Shown here: one piece after another, positions 23,904-32,537 of the stretch
Numbering within the stretch: the first letter of the stretch is position 1
How the letters are laid out: every line of letters begins with the position of its first letter
Assembly (NCBI GenBank): GCA_910584155.1
Contig: CAJTYG010000006.1
Coordinates: 62,001 to 126,000, forward strand
Origin: an uncultured Christensenella sp.
GTDB lineage: Bacteria; Bacillota; Clostridia; Christensenellales; CAG-917
Direction: 5' to 3'
DNA length: 64,000 bases
Notes under the pieces: generated by a model
What the model saw: the letters and a program-made list of their open reading frames with translations, nothing else
Database searches by the model: none
What the model was told of the DNA's origin: nothing
Program-made: the position numbers and the translations under genes

Positions 23904-24359
23904 TCATTTTGTGTTGTATTCTTTGAGCACACGCTGTAGATTGCGGTTGTTTTCCTTTTCCTTTATTGCGGCACGCTTGTCGTGCAGCTCCTTGCCTCTG
24001 CAAAGCCCGAGCTCTACCTTCACGAGCGCATCTTTAAAATAAACTCTCAGCGGAATGAGCGTAAAGCCCTTTTGTTCCACCTTACCTCTGAGCTTGTTTA
24101 TTTCCGCACGGTTTAGCAGCAGCTTGCGTGTGCGCCTTGCGTCCACGTTGAAATAGCTGCCCATTTTGTAGGGCGAAACATGCATACCTATCAAAAACGC
24201 CTCTCCGTTTTTTATTATGACAAAGCTGTCACGCAAATTGAGCGCACCCTGTCTGATAGATTTGACCTCGCTGCCGACAAGCACAATGCCTGCCTCGTAG
24301 GTGTCCTCCACAAAATAATCGTGAAAAGCCTTTTTATTTGTCGCAACAGTTTTTTCCAT
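23904..24359 (-). CDS. smpB: SsrA-binding protein
   Basis: 151 residues. SmpB binds tmRNA and brings it to stalled ribosomes for trans-translation. Family phrases: NKKAFHDYFVEDTYEAGIVL, GSEVKSIRQG, LRDSFV, MHVSPY and the basic C-terminal tail RKLLLNRAEI...RGKELHDKRAAIKEKE. AAAGGAT ribosome site. secG is upstream, but a terminator lies between; the usual rnr (RNase R) gene is missing. No ssrA gene is recognised nearby. Confidence 0.97.
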   Translation of the reverse strand: MEKTVATNKKAFHDYFVEDTYEAGIVLVGSEVKSIRQGALNLRDSFVIIKNGEAFLIGMHVSPYKMGSYFNVDARRTRKLLLNRAEINKLRGKVEQKGFTLIPLRVYFKDALVKVELGLCRGKELHDKRAAIKEKENNRNLQRVLKEYNTK

Positions 24360-24387
24360 ATTCCGTCATATCCTTTCGGTTTTAAAA

Positions 24388-24412
24388 ACGGCTCGCATTT
24401 TGTGCGAGCCGT
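24388..24412 (-). terminator. Terminator or attenuator between secG and smpB
   Basis: Stem ACGGCTCGCA (24388-24397) with TGCGAGCCGT (24403-24412), followed by T5 on the minus strand. Only 28 bases then remain before the smpB ATG, so smpB is either expressed by read-through or has a promoter inside secG. Confidence 0.75.
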
Positions 24413-24434
24413 AGCAAAATCCAAGTCGTGCAAA

Positions 24435-24743
24435 TCAGTCTATTGCCACACCGAATACCATACAAATTATTGCACATACGATGATAAAAGCAAACAGCCC
24501 GAAGGTAATTTTCTTTAAAACGCCCTCTCTGTCCTTCTTTTTATTTTTGCCGTAGTAGGTATCGGAAGCACCCGAAATAACGCCTACGTTGTCGTTTGTG
24601 CCCTTTTGCATCATTATCACGACGATGATTGCAATACAGGCAATGGTCATCAGTATTGCAAACGCCATCAAAACTTGCTGTCTTACGCCGTAGTCCAAGC
24701 CGAGATTTGCGGCGAGGAGTGCGAAGTTCATAGTATCAAGCAT
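24435..24743 (-). CDS. secG: Preprotein translocase subunit SecG
   Basis: 102 residues. SecG is a small two-helix partner of SecYE. Two membrane spans (about 22-46 and 77-100) flank a polar loop with the family motif MMQKGTNDNVGVISGASDTYYGKNK. The frame is open to 24785, but GGAGG precedes ATG 24743 (MLDTMN), giving a normal-length protein. It has a short extra N terminus compared with typical SecG (about 75-80 residues). Divergent from the ferritin-like gene. Confidence 0.92.
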   Translation of the reverse strand: MLDTMNFALLAANLGLDYGVRQQVLMAFAILMTIACIAIIVVIMMQKGTNDNVGVISGASDTYYGKNKKKDREGVLKKITFGLFAFIIVCAIICMVFGVAID

Positions 24744-24895
24744 AAAGCCCTCCAAAAATGTACTTTGTGATTTTAGCATACGCAAGCGCTTTTTGCAAGC
24801 GTTTTTATAATAAATGTCAATTTATATATTTTATACAGCAATAAAGTGTCATCTGAGGATACTTGCGCATATATTGAAAAAAATGCGGAGGCCAT

Positions 24896-25375
24896 ATGGA
24901 AATAACCAAATTTGCAAGCGATTTGCCCTATCCAACCATAGAAGTCAGCGGAAATCTTGCACAGTCAAAGCTGCTTATGCCAAGCTATAGCGGCACCTGC
25001 GGCGAGCTGACTGCCGTGTTGACGTACTGCTTTCAGAATTATGTCACCAAGCGTCCCGATATCGCAAATGCGATGATGGGCGTTGCAAAGTGCGAAATGC
25101 ACCATCACAAGCTGCTTGGCGACGCTATTTTTAAGCTCGGGGGCTATCCCGTAATGGGCGCACGCACCTACTGGAACGGAAGCTATGTCAACTACACCCT
25201 CGATCCGAGGAAATACCTGCAGCAAAACATAGTCGCCGAAGAGAGCGCAATCTTAAATTATGAGCGCACTATACTCAATCTCAGCGACGAATGTGTGAAA
25301 ATGCTGCTTGAGCGTATCATTCTCGACGAAGAAGTTCATATACAGATTTTCAAAGAGCTTTTAAAAGATTTGTAA
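24896..25375 (+). CDS. Ferritin-like four-helix protein
   Basis: 159 residues, no signal peptide. Four-helix bundle with two ExxH motifs (CEMHHHKLL near residue 64 and DEEVHIQIF near residue 148) plus Glu in GELTAVLTYCFQNY and EESAILNYERTI, the ligand pattern of a di-iron ferritin/rubrerythrin. No rubredoxin domain, so electron donor or storage role is uncertain; it resembles the small manganese-catalase/rubrerythrin-like proteins of Clostridia that are often linked to oxidative stress or spores. GGAGG precedes the ATG. Ends at a palindromic terminator shared with the PTP gene. Confidence 0.78.
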   Translation: MEITKFASDLPYPTIEVSGNLAQSKLLMPSYSGTCGELTAVLTYCFQNYVTKRPDIANAMMGVAKCEMHHHKLLGDAIFKLGGYPVMGARTYWNGSYVNYTLDPRKYLQQNIVAEESAILNYERTILNLSDECVKMLLERIILDEEVHIQIFKELLKDL

Positions 25376-25398
25376 ACAAAAACTGCATTTTATCATAC

Positions 25399-25426
25399 AA
25401 AAACAGGCGTTTAAACGCCTGTTTTT
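25399..25426. terminator. Bidirectional terminator overlapping the PTP gene end
   Basis: 28-bp perfect palindrome, AAAAACAGGCGTTT (25399-25412) joined to its complement (25413-25426). T5 on both sides. It overlaps the last codons of the convergent phosphatase gene, whose stop codon lies in the stem. Confidence 0.8.
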
Positions 25427-25860
25427 GTGATATAACTCAAAATCATAGGCAATGCCTTTTCTATCAATTCATACGTATCTTCATACGCTTTAAGCCCTTT
25501 CCCGTAAGGGTCGTCTACCTCGCAGCCGATGATATCGCAAAGCGGCAAAATATTGCAACTATCGGAACACATATTTTTGAGATACTCGCACTGCTCCAAG
25601 GTCATCGTAAACACGACGTCGCTTGTCTTTAATAATTGCACTTCGCAGGGCTTTGAAATTTTATCCCCGTCAAACTCTATTCCGTGCGCTCTCAAAACCT
25701 CTTTTGCGTAAGAAGCCATAGGCTTTGTATGTCTCATAGTGCCTGCGCTGTCCACGCATACATTTTCAACGCCTTTTTCGTTGAGATAGTGCTTTAGCGC
25801 ATACTCGAACATAGGGCTGCGGCAGGTGTTGCCCGTGCAGACAAACAGCACATTATACAC
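25411..25860 (-). CDS. Low-molecular-weight protein-tyrosine/arginine phosphatase
   Basis: 149 residues. P-loop CTGNTCRSP at residues 8-16 and the general-acid DPYGKGLKAYEDTY near residue 116 are both intact. In Firmicutes the homologue YwlE removes phosphate from arginine; others act on tyrosine. In Bacillus, as here, it sits directly after the sua5 (ywlC) gene. Its start overlaps the sua5 stop by eight bases, so it is translated with it. Substrate cannot be told from sequence alone. Confidence 0.92.
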   Translation of the reverse strand: MYNVLFVCTGNTCRSPMFEYALKHYLNEKGVENVCVDSAGTMRHTKPMASYAKEVLRAHGIEFDGDKISKPCEVQLLKTSDVVFTMTLEQCEYLKNMCSDSCNILPLCDIIGCEVDDPYGKGLKAYEDTYELIEKALPMILSYITKTGV

Positions 25861-26836
25861 GCTTGCCTCCTGCGGCTTTTTCCACCCTGTTCATCACAGA
25901 AGCCTCCAAGCCGCCGCCGTGCAGCTCCTCGATTATAATAAAATCGTACTGCTTTTCGGCAAGATGCAAGGCGTTGTAAATGTTGTGAGTATAGTCCTCG
26001 GCGGTTATTCCAAGCGATATCTGTTCTCTGTCCACGACCTTATCTCTGTAAATATCCCTTGCGACGATCACGGGGCGCCTGCCCATCTTTATAAGCTCGT
26101 CGTATTTGGCAACGGCGCTTTCTATGCTCACGGCGCAGACGGTTTCCACAACGGGCGCATAGTGAGTATATTTCATTCCGGGCGCCTTTGCTATCTTTAT
26201 CACCCTGCCGTTTACGCTGACCTCACCAAGCACATCGAGCAGCATTTCGGCAGTGACGGCGCCCGGTCTTAAAATAGTGGGCGTATCGGACGTCAAATCA
26301 AGCACGGTGCTCTCAATGCCTACACGGCACTCGCCGCCGTCCATAATGACTGCGACCTCGCCCTTGAGGTCCTCGTATACGTGCATTGCGGACGTAGGCG
26401 ATATGTGCTTTGACCTGTTTGCCGACGGCGCCGCAAGCGGACGTGAAGCGGCTATGAGCGCACGGGCGTATTCGTTGTCGGGCATACGCACCCCGACGGT
26501 CTCGCCGCCTGCCGTCACGGCGTAGGGTATCTTATCGCTCTTTTTGAGTATGACCGTCAAAGGACCGGGCATATACAGCTCGGCGAGCTTATAAAACACA
26601 TCGGGCACGTCTACGGCTATTTCGTCAACCTCTTTGAGCGAGGATATATGTACGATGAGCGGATTGTCCTGCGGTCTGCCCTTCGCCTTGAATATCTTTG
26701 CGACTGCGTGCTCGTCAAAAGCGTTTGCTCCAAGCCCATAAACGGTTTCCGTTGGAAAAACAACAAGCTCGCCCCGCAAAATAAGCGAGGCGCACTCATC
26801 GATACAGTCTTTTGCTTTTTTTATTTGAGTTATCAT
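25853..26836 (-). CDS. L-threonylcarbamoyladenylate synthase (Sua5)
   Basis: 327 residues: YrdC domain (PTETVYGLGANAF, KGRPQDNPLIVH, SANRSKHISPT, GIESTVLDL) plus the C-terminal Sua5 domain, matching the long Sua5/YwlC form. It makes threonylcarbamoyl-AMP for the t6A37 modification of tRNAs reading ANN codons. Start and the preceding lipoprotein stop share one base (TAATG), so translation is coupled. Lies at the end of the era-recO cluster. Confidence 0.95.
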   Translation of the reverse strand: MITQIKKAKDCIDECASLILRGELVVFPTETVYGLGANAFDEHAVAKIFKAKGRPQDNPLIVHISSLKEVDEIAVDVPDVFYKLAELYMPGPLTVILKKSDKIPYAVTAGGETVGVRMPDNEYARALIAASRPLAAPSANRSKHISPTSAMHVYEDLKGEVAVIMDGGECRVGIESTVLDLTSDTPTILRPGAVTAEMLLDVLGEVSVNGRVIKIAKAPGMKYTHYAPVVETVCAVSIESAVAKYDELIKMGRRPVIVARDIYRDKVVDREQISLGITAEDYTHNIYNALHLAEKQYDFIIIEELHGGGLEASVMNRVEKAAGGKRV

Positions 26837-28722
26837 TATATCAGCCTGTAAACCGTATACGAAACGTTGTTGCCGTTTGTGACTTCTTCAAACATAAACA
26901 CGTCGCTCGGCGAGCTGTTTGAAGCATACAACAAACTGCTCTTGCCCGTTATGAAAGCGGGCATAACGACGTTTGCGCCCACGTTAGGATTGAAATTTTT
27001 GATGCCGAAATAGTCGGTGCCGTCACGGGTTTCCTTAAACACATAGCAGCCTATCTTGTAAGCCGAAGCGGACGACATATCGCCGAGCGGCATCGAGCCG
27101 TCCGACATTCTGGTTATCTCCACTCCGTCGACACCAACGAGCACTCGTACCGTCTTTTTGGTGTCCTCGTCATAACGCTCGCCTATGGTATATGCGCCTC
27201 TGAAGGCGGCAAGCGATTTGTATTTGAATTCAATCACTTCTTCGCCCTTTATGTTGAATGCGCCGTACAAAGCTTCGTCGTCGTCATCGGGATCGACTAT
27301 GCCCGCTATAATCATATTGTTTGAAAGCTCCTGCTGAATGACCGTAGTTCTGTCGTTGTGCCCCACAAGCTTTCCGTTTCCGTCAAAAATATTTATCTCG
27401 CTCGGCTGAAGCGGCACGTAAAAATAGCCGTCCACCTTTGTCATAACGAGGTCGAAAACACCGACCTTATCCTTTTTCTGATCCTTGATAGTTATGCCGA
27501 AGTTGCCGGTCAGCGACATCACTACGTTGAGGTCATCGTCCAAAATGTACTGATCGTAAAAGCCGACCTTTTTCTCGCCCTCTATAAACAGACCGTAGCT
27601 TACATATATGAAGCCGTCGTTAAGATAGGACGATGTATCGATGCCGCTCTTTGCAGCGCCGTAATAGTTGTTTGTCATTTTGACAAAGATTTTGTCGTCG
27701 TTTGCCTTGTATTCTTCAAGTCTGTCGTTGTCGGGCGTATAGATGTGCTGCTGCACCATCCAATATTTGCTGCCGTCCGTGTAGTCATACTCGTCCTTTT
27801 CGCCCACGGTCCAAGCCTCGTACATAAAGAATTTGCCCTTGCCCACGTACGTCAATTCTTTTTCGTAGTTTTCGTGTCCGTCGTTGACAAGCGTGCCGTT
27901 TGTAGTAGACGTGACGTTTTGAGGGTCTGATGAGCTTTCGGGGATAAGATACACACGGTCGCCTCCGACCTTGTTACCTACGACGCTCACATATTTTTTG
28001 TCAAAGCCGTTGACATAGCCGAGCGCATTGTCGTTGTTTTCGATACGGCATACGAGCTTGCCTCTGCTGTCGATGTCGCCGTCATATGTCGGACGGTATA
28101 TCGTCGTATATCCGCTTCTTCCGCCAAGCCTGTCGTAGTTATAGTGCACGGCGATGAGCCCGTCATCCAGAATTCTGATGATATTGTCTATATTTACGTT
28201 TGAAATGCTGTCGCTGACAGATTTGCTGCCGAGTTTCACTCTTGATATGACCGTATTTCCGTTTATATCGAAGGCGCCCACGTCGTTGTTTTTAAACTTA
28301 CATACGATAAGATTGCCTTTTATCCTCAATGCGGAAATGCCCATCCAATCGGGGAAAACCATTCCCTCCATCAAGCCCGTGTAATACACTCTGCTGTCGC
28401 CGCATTTTACGATGGACAGATTGCCGTCCTTTGACACTACAAATGCGTCAAGGCTCTTGATATAGCCCACGTCGCTGTTTAGCGACGACGACTGCGAGGA
28501 GCTGCTGACTGAGCTTGTGTATATCTTCCAGCCAACAGGCAAGGTAAACTCTTCCTTATAGTCGGAAAACTCTTTTTCGCTGCTCTGACTTTTAAAGATG
28601 TCGTTTATCGTGACCTTGTTTTTGTTGCGATTGCACGCAAAAAGCGTAAATGCCGACGCAAATACGACTGTCAAAACCGCAAAAACTGCAATAAGCTTTG
28701 CAAATAAACGTGTGTGTTTCAT
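26836..28722 (-). CDS. Large lipoprotein, beta-rich, WG-repeat-like end
   Basis: 628 residues. Type II signal peptide with lipobox TLFAC (Cys near residue 30). The remainder is beta-strand-rich with many Asp/Gly turns; a segment ALYGAFNIKGEEVIEFKY resembles a WG repeat, and the whole could be a beta-propeller on the outer membrane face. Function unknown. It overlaps recO by four bases (ATGA) and sua5 by one, so it is embedded between them in an otherwise conserved DNA/RNA maintenance operon, an unusual place for a surface protein. Confidence 0.78.
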   Translation of the reverse strand: MKHTRLFAKLIAVFAVLTVVFASAFTLFACNRNKNKVTINDIFKSQSSEKEFSDYKEEFTLPVGWKIYTSSVSSSSQSSSLNSDVGYIKSLDAFVVSKDGNLSIVKCGDSRVYYTGLMEGMVFPDWMGISALRIKGNLIVCKFKNNDVGAFDINGNTVISRVKLGSKSVSDSISNVNIDNIIRILDDGLIAVHYNYDRLGGRSGYTTIYRPTYDGDIDSRGKLVCRIENNDNALGYVNGFDKKYVSVVGNKVGGDRVYLIPESSSDPQNVTSTTNGTLVNDGHENYEKELTYVGKGKFFMYEAWTVGEKDEYDYTDGSKYWMVQQHIYTPDNDRLEEYKANDDKIFVKMTNNYYGAAKSGIDTSSYLNDGFIYVSYGLFIEGEKKVGFYDQYILDDDLNVVMSLTGNFGITIKDQKKDKVGVFDLVMTKVDGYFYVPLQPSEINIFDGNGKLVGHNDRTTVIQQELSNNMIIAGIVDPDDDDEALYGAFNIKGEEVIEFKYKSLAAFRGAYTIGERYDEDTKKTVRVLVGVDGVEITRMSDGSMPLGDMSSASAYKIGCYVFKETRDGTDYFGIKNFNPNVGANVVMPAFITGKSSLLYASNSSPSDVFMFEEVTNGNNVSYTVYRLI

Positions 28723-29426
28723 ATCAACTCCGTAAAGTAGCGAGTGTTTATTTTCACTCCCAACATTCTATATACCAAATTTGCAAGCAGAATATTTGCC
28801 TGCGCCCTCAAAGTGTGCGGCGTGTTCTCGTCCGTGCCGCTTATGTATGCTCTGTAGGCATTTTCGATAACGATATCCTCAAAGCCTCTGCAATGCTTGC
28901 ATACCACCCCGTCCTTATCGCTGAAATATGCTGTGTCCTCTATATCGCATTTGCATACGTTGCAATGTGCAAAATCGAGGTCAAGCCCCGTTATGCTAAG
29001 CACGCCCGTGAGAAATTCCGTCACAATTCTGTCCGCACTCTTTTGAGCGTTGTAGGCAAGCTCGCCGAGCGTCCTCACTGCGTGCATAAATATCTGCGGA
29101 TCCGCCTCTCCCGACAGCTTATCCAGCGCATCGAGCACAGCAAAGCCCGCATAATATCTTTCTATATCAGCCGTTATCGCCGAAAAGCTTTCTATCTGCT
29201 CACACTCGGTTATGACGTATTTGCCGTTTCTGCCGTTCAGCACGTATTCGCCGAAGTTGAACGGCTCTGCCGAGTAGCGCAGCTTTGCCTTTGGCTTGAG
29301 ACAGCCCCTCGCCGTTGCAGTAAGTCTGCCCAAATCAACGCTTATAAGAGTGACAATCATATCACTCTCTCTATAGGGCACCGCCCTCACGACAATGGCT
29401 TTTGTTTTTATAGGTTCGGCTTGCAT
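28719..29426 (-). CDS. recO: DNA repair protein RecO
   Basis: 235 residues. RecO loads RecA on SSB-covered ssDNA with RecR. N-terminal OB fold (KTKAIVVRAVPYRESDMIVTLIS), helical domain, and zinc cysteines CNVCKCD...CKHC. The frame is open to 29534, but that part is the overlapping yqzL gene; ATG 29426 (MQAEPIK) gives the normal length. No ribosome site is evident, and the AUG lies inside a potential stem (GCTTGCA with TGCAAGC, 29419-29425 and 29432-29438), suggesting coupling to yqzL translation. Confidence 0.94.
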   Translation of the reverse strand: MQAEPIKTKAIVVRAVPYRESDMIVTLISVDLGRLTATARGCLKPKAKLRYSAEPFNFGEYVLNGRNGKYVITECEQIESFSAITADIERYYAGFAVLDALDKLSGEADPQIFMHAVRTLGELAYNAQKSADRIVTEFLTGVLSITGLDLDFAHCNVCKCDIEDTAYFSDKDGVVCKHCRGFEDIVIENAYRAYISGTDENTPHTLRAQANILLANLVYRMLGVKINTRYFTELI

Positions 29427-29443
29427 TTTTCTGCAAGCAAATT

Positions 29444-29551
29444 TTATTTTTTGCTTGCGTCCTCGTGATGTTCTTTCATAGCACGGTACATATCGTACCA
29501 TTCTATATCGCCTGTTTTTGCAAATATCTGCCACAATTCGTATTCTGTCAT
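29444..29551 (-). CDS. yqzL: YqzL-like small protein
   Basis: 35 residues, MTEYELWQIFAKTGDIEWYD... then MYRAMKEHHEDASKK. The LWxxFxxTGxIexY pattern is that of the YqzL family, which lies between era and recO in Bacillus exactly as here (40 bases after era, 17 before recO). A GGG lies just before ATG; the ribosome site is weak. Function is unknown in any organism as far as I know. Confidence 0.8.
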   Translation of the reverse strand: MTEYELWQIFAKTGDIEWYDMYRAMKEHHEDASKK

Positions 29552-29590
29552 ACCCGTAGCCTGTGCAAAAAACAGAATAATATACAAAGC

Positions 29591-30502
29591 TTAATCATTC
29601 TTTAAATCTTTGAGGTCGTATCCGAGCTCTTTCATGAGATAATCGCTGTCACGCCACTCGTTTTTCACCCTCACGTACAGGGTGAGAAAGACCTTTTCGC
29701 CTACGAGCTTTTCTATATCCTTGCGGGCTTCGGTAGCGATTTTTTTGAGCATTTCGCCGCCCTTGCCTATGACTATAGCCTTGTGCGACTGCTTTTCGCA
29801 GACGATATCTGCGTCGATATCGCAGATAGGCTGTCCCTCACGCTCCTCAAATTTGTTGATGAACACGCCAATGCCGTATGGCACTTCCTTATCCAAAAGA
29901 TACAGCGCCTTTTCTCTGATGATCTCGGTGGTCATAAATCTAAGTGAGCTTTGCGTGTATTCGTCCTGCGGATACATAGGGGCGCCGTACGGCAAAAATT
30001 CCTTTAGCTGCTGCATGAGCGGCTCGAGATTTTCGCCCTTCTTTGCGGATATAGGCACGACTGCGACGAGCCCTTCCACCGAATTGAGCTTTTCAAGGGA
30101 TACGAACAGCGTCTCTCTCGTAACTGCGTCCTCTTTGTTGAGTGCGACCACGATAGGTGCTTTTTTTGCGTTTTTTTCCAAAAATTCGTAGTCGTCCTTT
30201 TGCAGTCCCTTGCTTGCGTCTATGACGTATACTACGCCGTCCACGTCCTTGAGCCCGCTGTCTACGGCTTGCATCATATATTCGCCAAGATGATTGCGTG
30301 CCTTGTGTATGCCCGGCGTATCGATGAGCACCATTTGGAAGTCCTCGCCATTGATTATGCCAAGCAGCTTGTTGCGTGTGGTCTGCGGTCTCCACGACAC
30401 TATGGACACCTTTTCGCCCACGAGCGCATTTGTAAGTGTGGATTTGCCTGCGTTTGCAAGCCCCGCTATACATATAAATCCCGATTTAAAATTTTCGTAC
30501 AT
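29591..30502 (-). CDS. era: GTPase Era
   Basis: 303 residues. Era binds the 3' end of 16S rRNA and helps 30S maturation. G1 GLANAGKST (about 13-21), G3 DTPG, G4 NKED (an NKxD variant with Glu), and C-terminal KH domain with GKGGEMLKKIATEAR. Lies 24 bases downstream of ybeY. dgkA and cdd, which separate ybeY and era in Bacillus, are absent. Confidence 0.97.
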   Translation of the reverse strand: MYENFKSGFICIAGLANAGKSTLTNALVGEKVSIVSWRPQTTRNKLLGIINGEDFQMVLIDTPGIHKARNHLGEYMMQAVDSGLKDVDGVVYVIDASKGLQKDDYEFLEKNAKKAPIVVALNKEDAVTRETLFVSLEKLNSVEGLVAVVPISAKKGENLEPLMQQLKEFLPYGAPMYPQDEYTQSSLRFMTTEIIREKALYLLDKEVPYGIGVFINKFEEREGQPICDIDADIVCEKQSHKAIVIGKGGEMLKKIATEARKDIEKLVGEKVFLTLYVRVKNEWRDSDYLMKELGYDLKDLKND

Positions 30503-30526
30503 CTCTATTTTTTCCGTTTTGTATAT

Positions 30527-30994
30527 TTATCTGCCCAGTTTTACTTCGTCCATTATCCTGCGCTGATAAGAAGTCATTATTTCCTCGTCATCTTTTTCTA
30601 TGTGATCGAAGCCGAGCAGGTGCAACATTCCGTGACAGGTCAAAAAGCCGAGCTCTCTTGCATATGTATGCCCAAACTCCTGCGCCTGCTGCAGTGCCCG
30701 TTCCCTGCAAATCATGATAGACCCCAACATCACACGTCTTCCCTCGTAGTCGTATGGCTTAAAGGCACTTTGCTCTACGGGCGGCTTGAGCGCATCAAAG
30801 CAAGGGAAGCTGAGCACGTCCGTGACCTTATCCACGCCTCTGCGCTCGGCATTGAGCGTGCGGATAGTTTCTGCGTCCGACACCGTCAGCTCGACCGTGA
30901 AAAAATCCGCCTGACCTATCTGCTTATAGCACGCCTTTTCCACCCTGCGGATGAGCCGTTTTTCTTTGAAGGTAGCGCCTGTAACGTTTATCAT
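30527..30994 (-). CDS. ybeY: Endoribonuclease YbeY
   Basis: 155 residues. Metal-dependent RNase in 16S 3'-end maturation and 70S quality control. The zinc motif HGMLHLLGFDH is complete (three histidines). Also TDVLSFP. Its start overlaps the pgpH stop by four bases (ATGA). Confidence 0.96.
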   Translation of the reverse strand: MINVTGATFKEKRLIRRVEKACYKQIGQADFFTVELTVSDAETIRTLNAERRGVDKVTDVLSFPCFDALKPPVEQSAFKPYDYEGRRVMLGSIMICRERALQQAQEFGHTYARELGFLTCHGMLHLLGFDHIEKDDEEIMTSYQRRIMDEVKLGR

Positions 30995-32487
30995 CGTCTT
31001 TGAGTCACTCTCCTTCTCTTTTGGTCGTAGTCTATTCTATTGTGGTGCATGGAAGCAAGTGCGTCCATCACGGTTTTTTTGATTATCGCTATATCGCCGA
31101 GCGTTATCGGACACTCGTCAAACTGCCCGAGCTTTATCTTTTCATCTACGAGCATATTTATCCTTGCCTCGTATTCCTCTCTCGTATCGGGCATATACGA
31201 CCTTATCGCCGCCTCGACGGTGTCGCAAATCATTATGATAGCCGCCATTTTTGTCTGCGGCTTAGGACCTGCGTATTTATACTTGTCCACTGCAAGGTCG
31301 CCGTCCTCTTTGAGCGTGAGCGCCTTGCGGTAAAAATATCCGACGGGAGCGGTGCCGTGATGCTGACGGCATATATCCACCACCTCGGACGGCAGACGGC
31401 TTTGCTTTGCCAAAATCTCGCCGAATAGAGTGTGCGAGGTTATCATACTTACGCTGACCTCGGGGATAAGCTCGTCATGCGGGTTGTAATCGGACTGATT
31501 TTCACTGAAATATAGCGGCGCTTTCAGCTTGCCTATATCGTGATAATATGCTGCGCACCTTGCAAGATTCGGGTTTTCGTCCACGGCGGAAGCGCAAGCC
31601 TCTGCCAACGTACCGACCGACAGTGAGTGATTGAACGTGCCGGGAGCCTCGCTTGCAAGCCTCTTGAGCAGCGGATTGGACAAATTGCAAAGCTCGCTGA
31701 GTCTGAAGTCGTCCGCAATGTTGAAAACGCCCTCGAATATCGCCAGAAAGAACATAAACGCCACTGCGGATATTGCGTTTGCGCCGTAGCACCAAAGCAC
31801 GTTGTAGAGTATATTCATCTGTTCTTTCTCGCCAAATGCGAGCGTCGTCATCAGCACCACGGGCAGCACTATCAGCGGCACTATAAGGCATATTCCCAAA
31901 AATTTGAGCCTTGGCATATGCTTTCTCTTGAAAAAGCTGATTATCGTGGGGCTTATGGCGTTGCATATGACCGCCGAAACGACACGGGCTGCGTTATAAT
32001 AATCCGCTTTATTTGAAAACAAAAACGAAATGATTATCAAAACGCTCATCGTAGCCGTCGTAAGCACCGACGCACGTGTGCCTATAAGCTGCAAAACTAC
32101 AAGCGAAGCTATAGCTATAGGCATAGCGTAACGGTTGTCAAACTTCATACAAAACGTGATGACCAAAAAGAAAGTGATGACAAACACGATTGTAATAAGC
32201 CAGAAATTCCTTACGTTTTTAGTATCGGTAGGGTTGAGCCCATAAATGCCGAGCATCAAAAACACCATCAACATAAGCGTGGTCACCGTTCTGCCCGAAG
32301 TGGCGGCGGCTCGTGCCGGCGTAAAGGCGTTGTTAAAATCGCTGACCATATAAATGGCAAACAGCGTCATAATCACAGTAGCTATCAATGCGCCCGAGAT
32401 ACATTTTAAAAAGTACGACGTAAAACGACGTCTTGCAAGCAGCTTTTCCTGCTCCAGCACAGATAAATCCTTAATGTCGTCAATCAT
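30991..32487 (-). CDS. PgpH/YqfF-type membrane HD phosphodiesterase lacking the extracellular domain
   Basis: 498 residues. The family (7TMR-HD; PgpH degrades c-di-AMP) normally has ~700 residues: TM1, a ~220-residue outer 7TMR-HDED domain, seven TM helices and a cytoplasmic HD domain. Here TM1 (about 29-48) is followed by only ~20 residues before TM2, so the outer domain is missing. The HD domain is intact: FNHSLSVG, YYHDIGKL, HTLFGEILAK, RQHHGT. AAGGAAG fixes the start at ATG 32487, so the short form is not a mis-called start. Position between phoH and ybeY matches Bacillus yqfF. Confidence 0.9.
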   Translation of the reverse strand: MIDDIKDLSVLEQEKLLARRRFTSYFLKCISGALIATVIMTLFAIYMVSDFNNAFTPARAAATSGRTVTTLMLMVFLMLGIYGLNPTDTKNVRNFWLITIVFVITFFLVITFCMKFDNRYAMPIAIASLVVLQLIGTRASVLTTATMSVLIIISFLFSNKADYYNAARVVSAVICNAISPTIISFFKRKHMPRLKFLGICLIVPLIVLPVVLMTTLAFGEKEQMNILYNVLWCYGANAISAVAFMFFLAIFEGVFNIADDFRLSELCNLSNPLLKRLASEAPGTFNHSLSVGTLAEACASAVDENPNLARCAAYYHDIGKLKAPLYFSENQSDYNPHDELIPEVSVSMITSHTLFGEILAKQSRLPSEVVDICRQHHGTAPVGYFYRKALTLKEDGDLAVDKYKYAGPKPQTKMAAIIMICDTVEAAIRSYMPDTREEYEARINMLVDEKIKLGQFDECPITLGDIAIIKKTVMDALASMHHNRIDYDQKRRRVTQRR

Positions 32488-32537
32488 AATACTTCCTTTG
32501 AACTTGCGTTCACTCTTATTTTCATCTGTATATTCGC

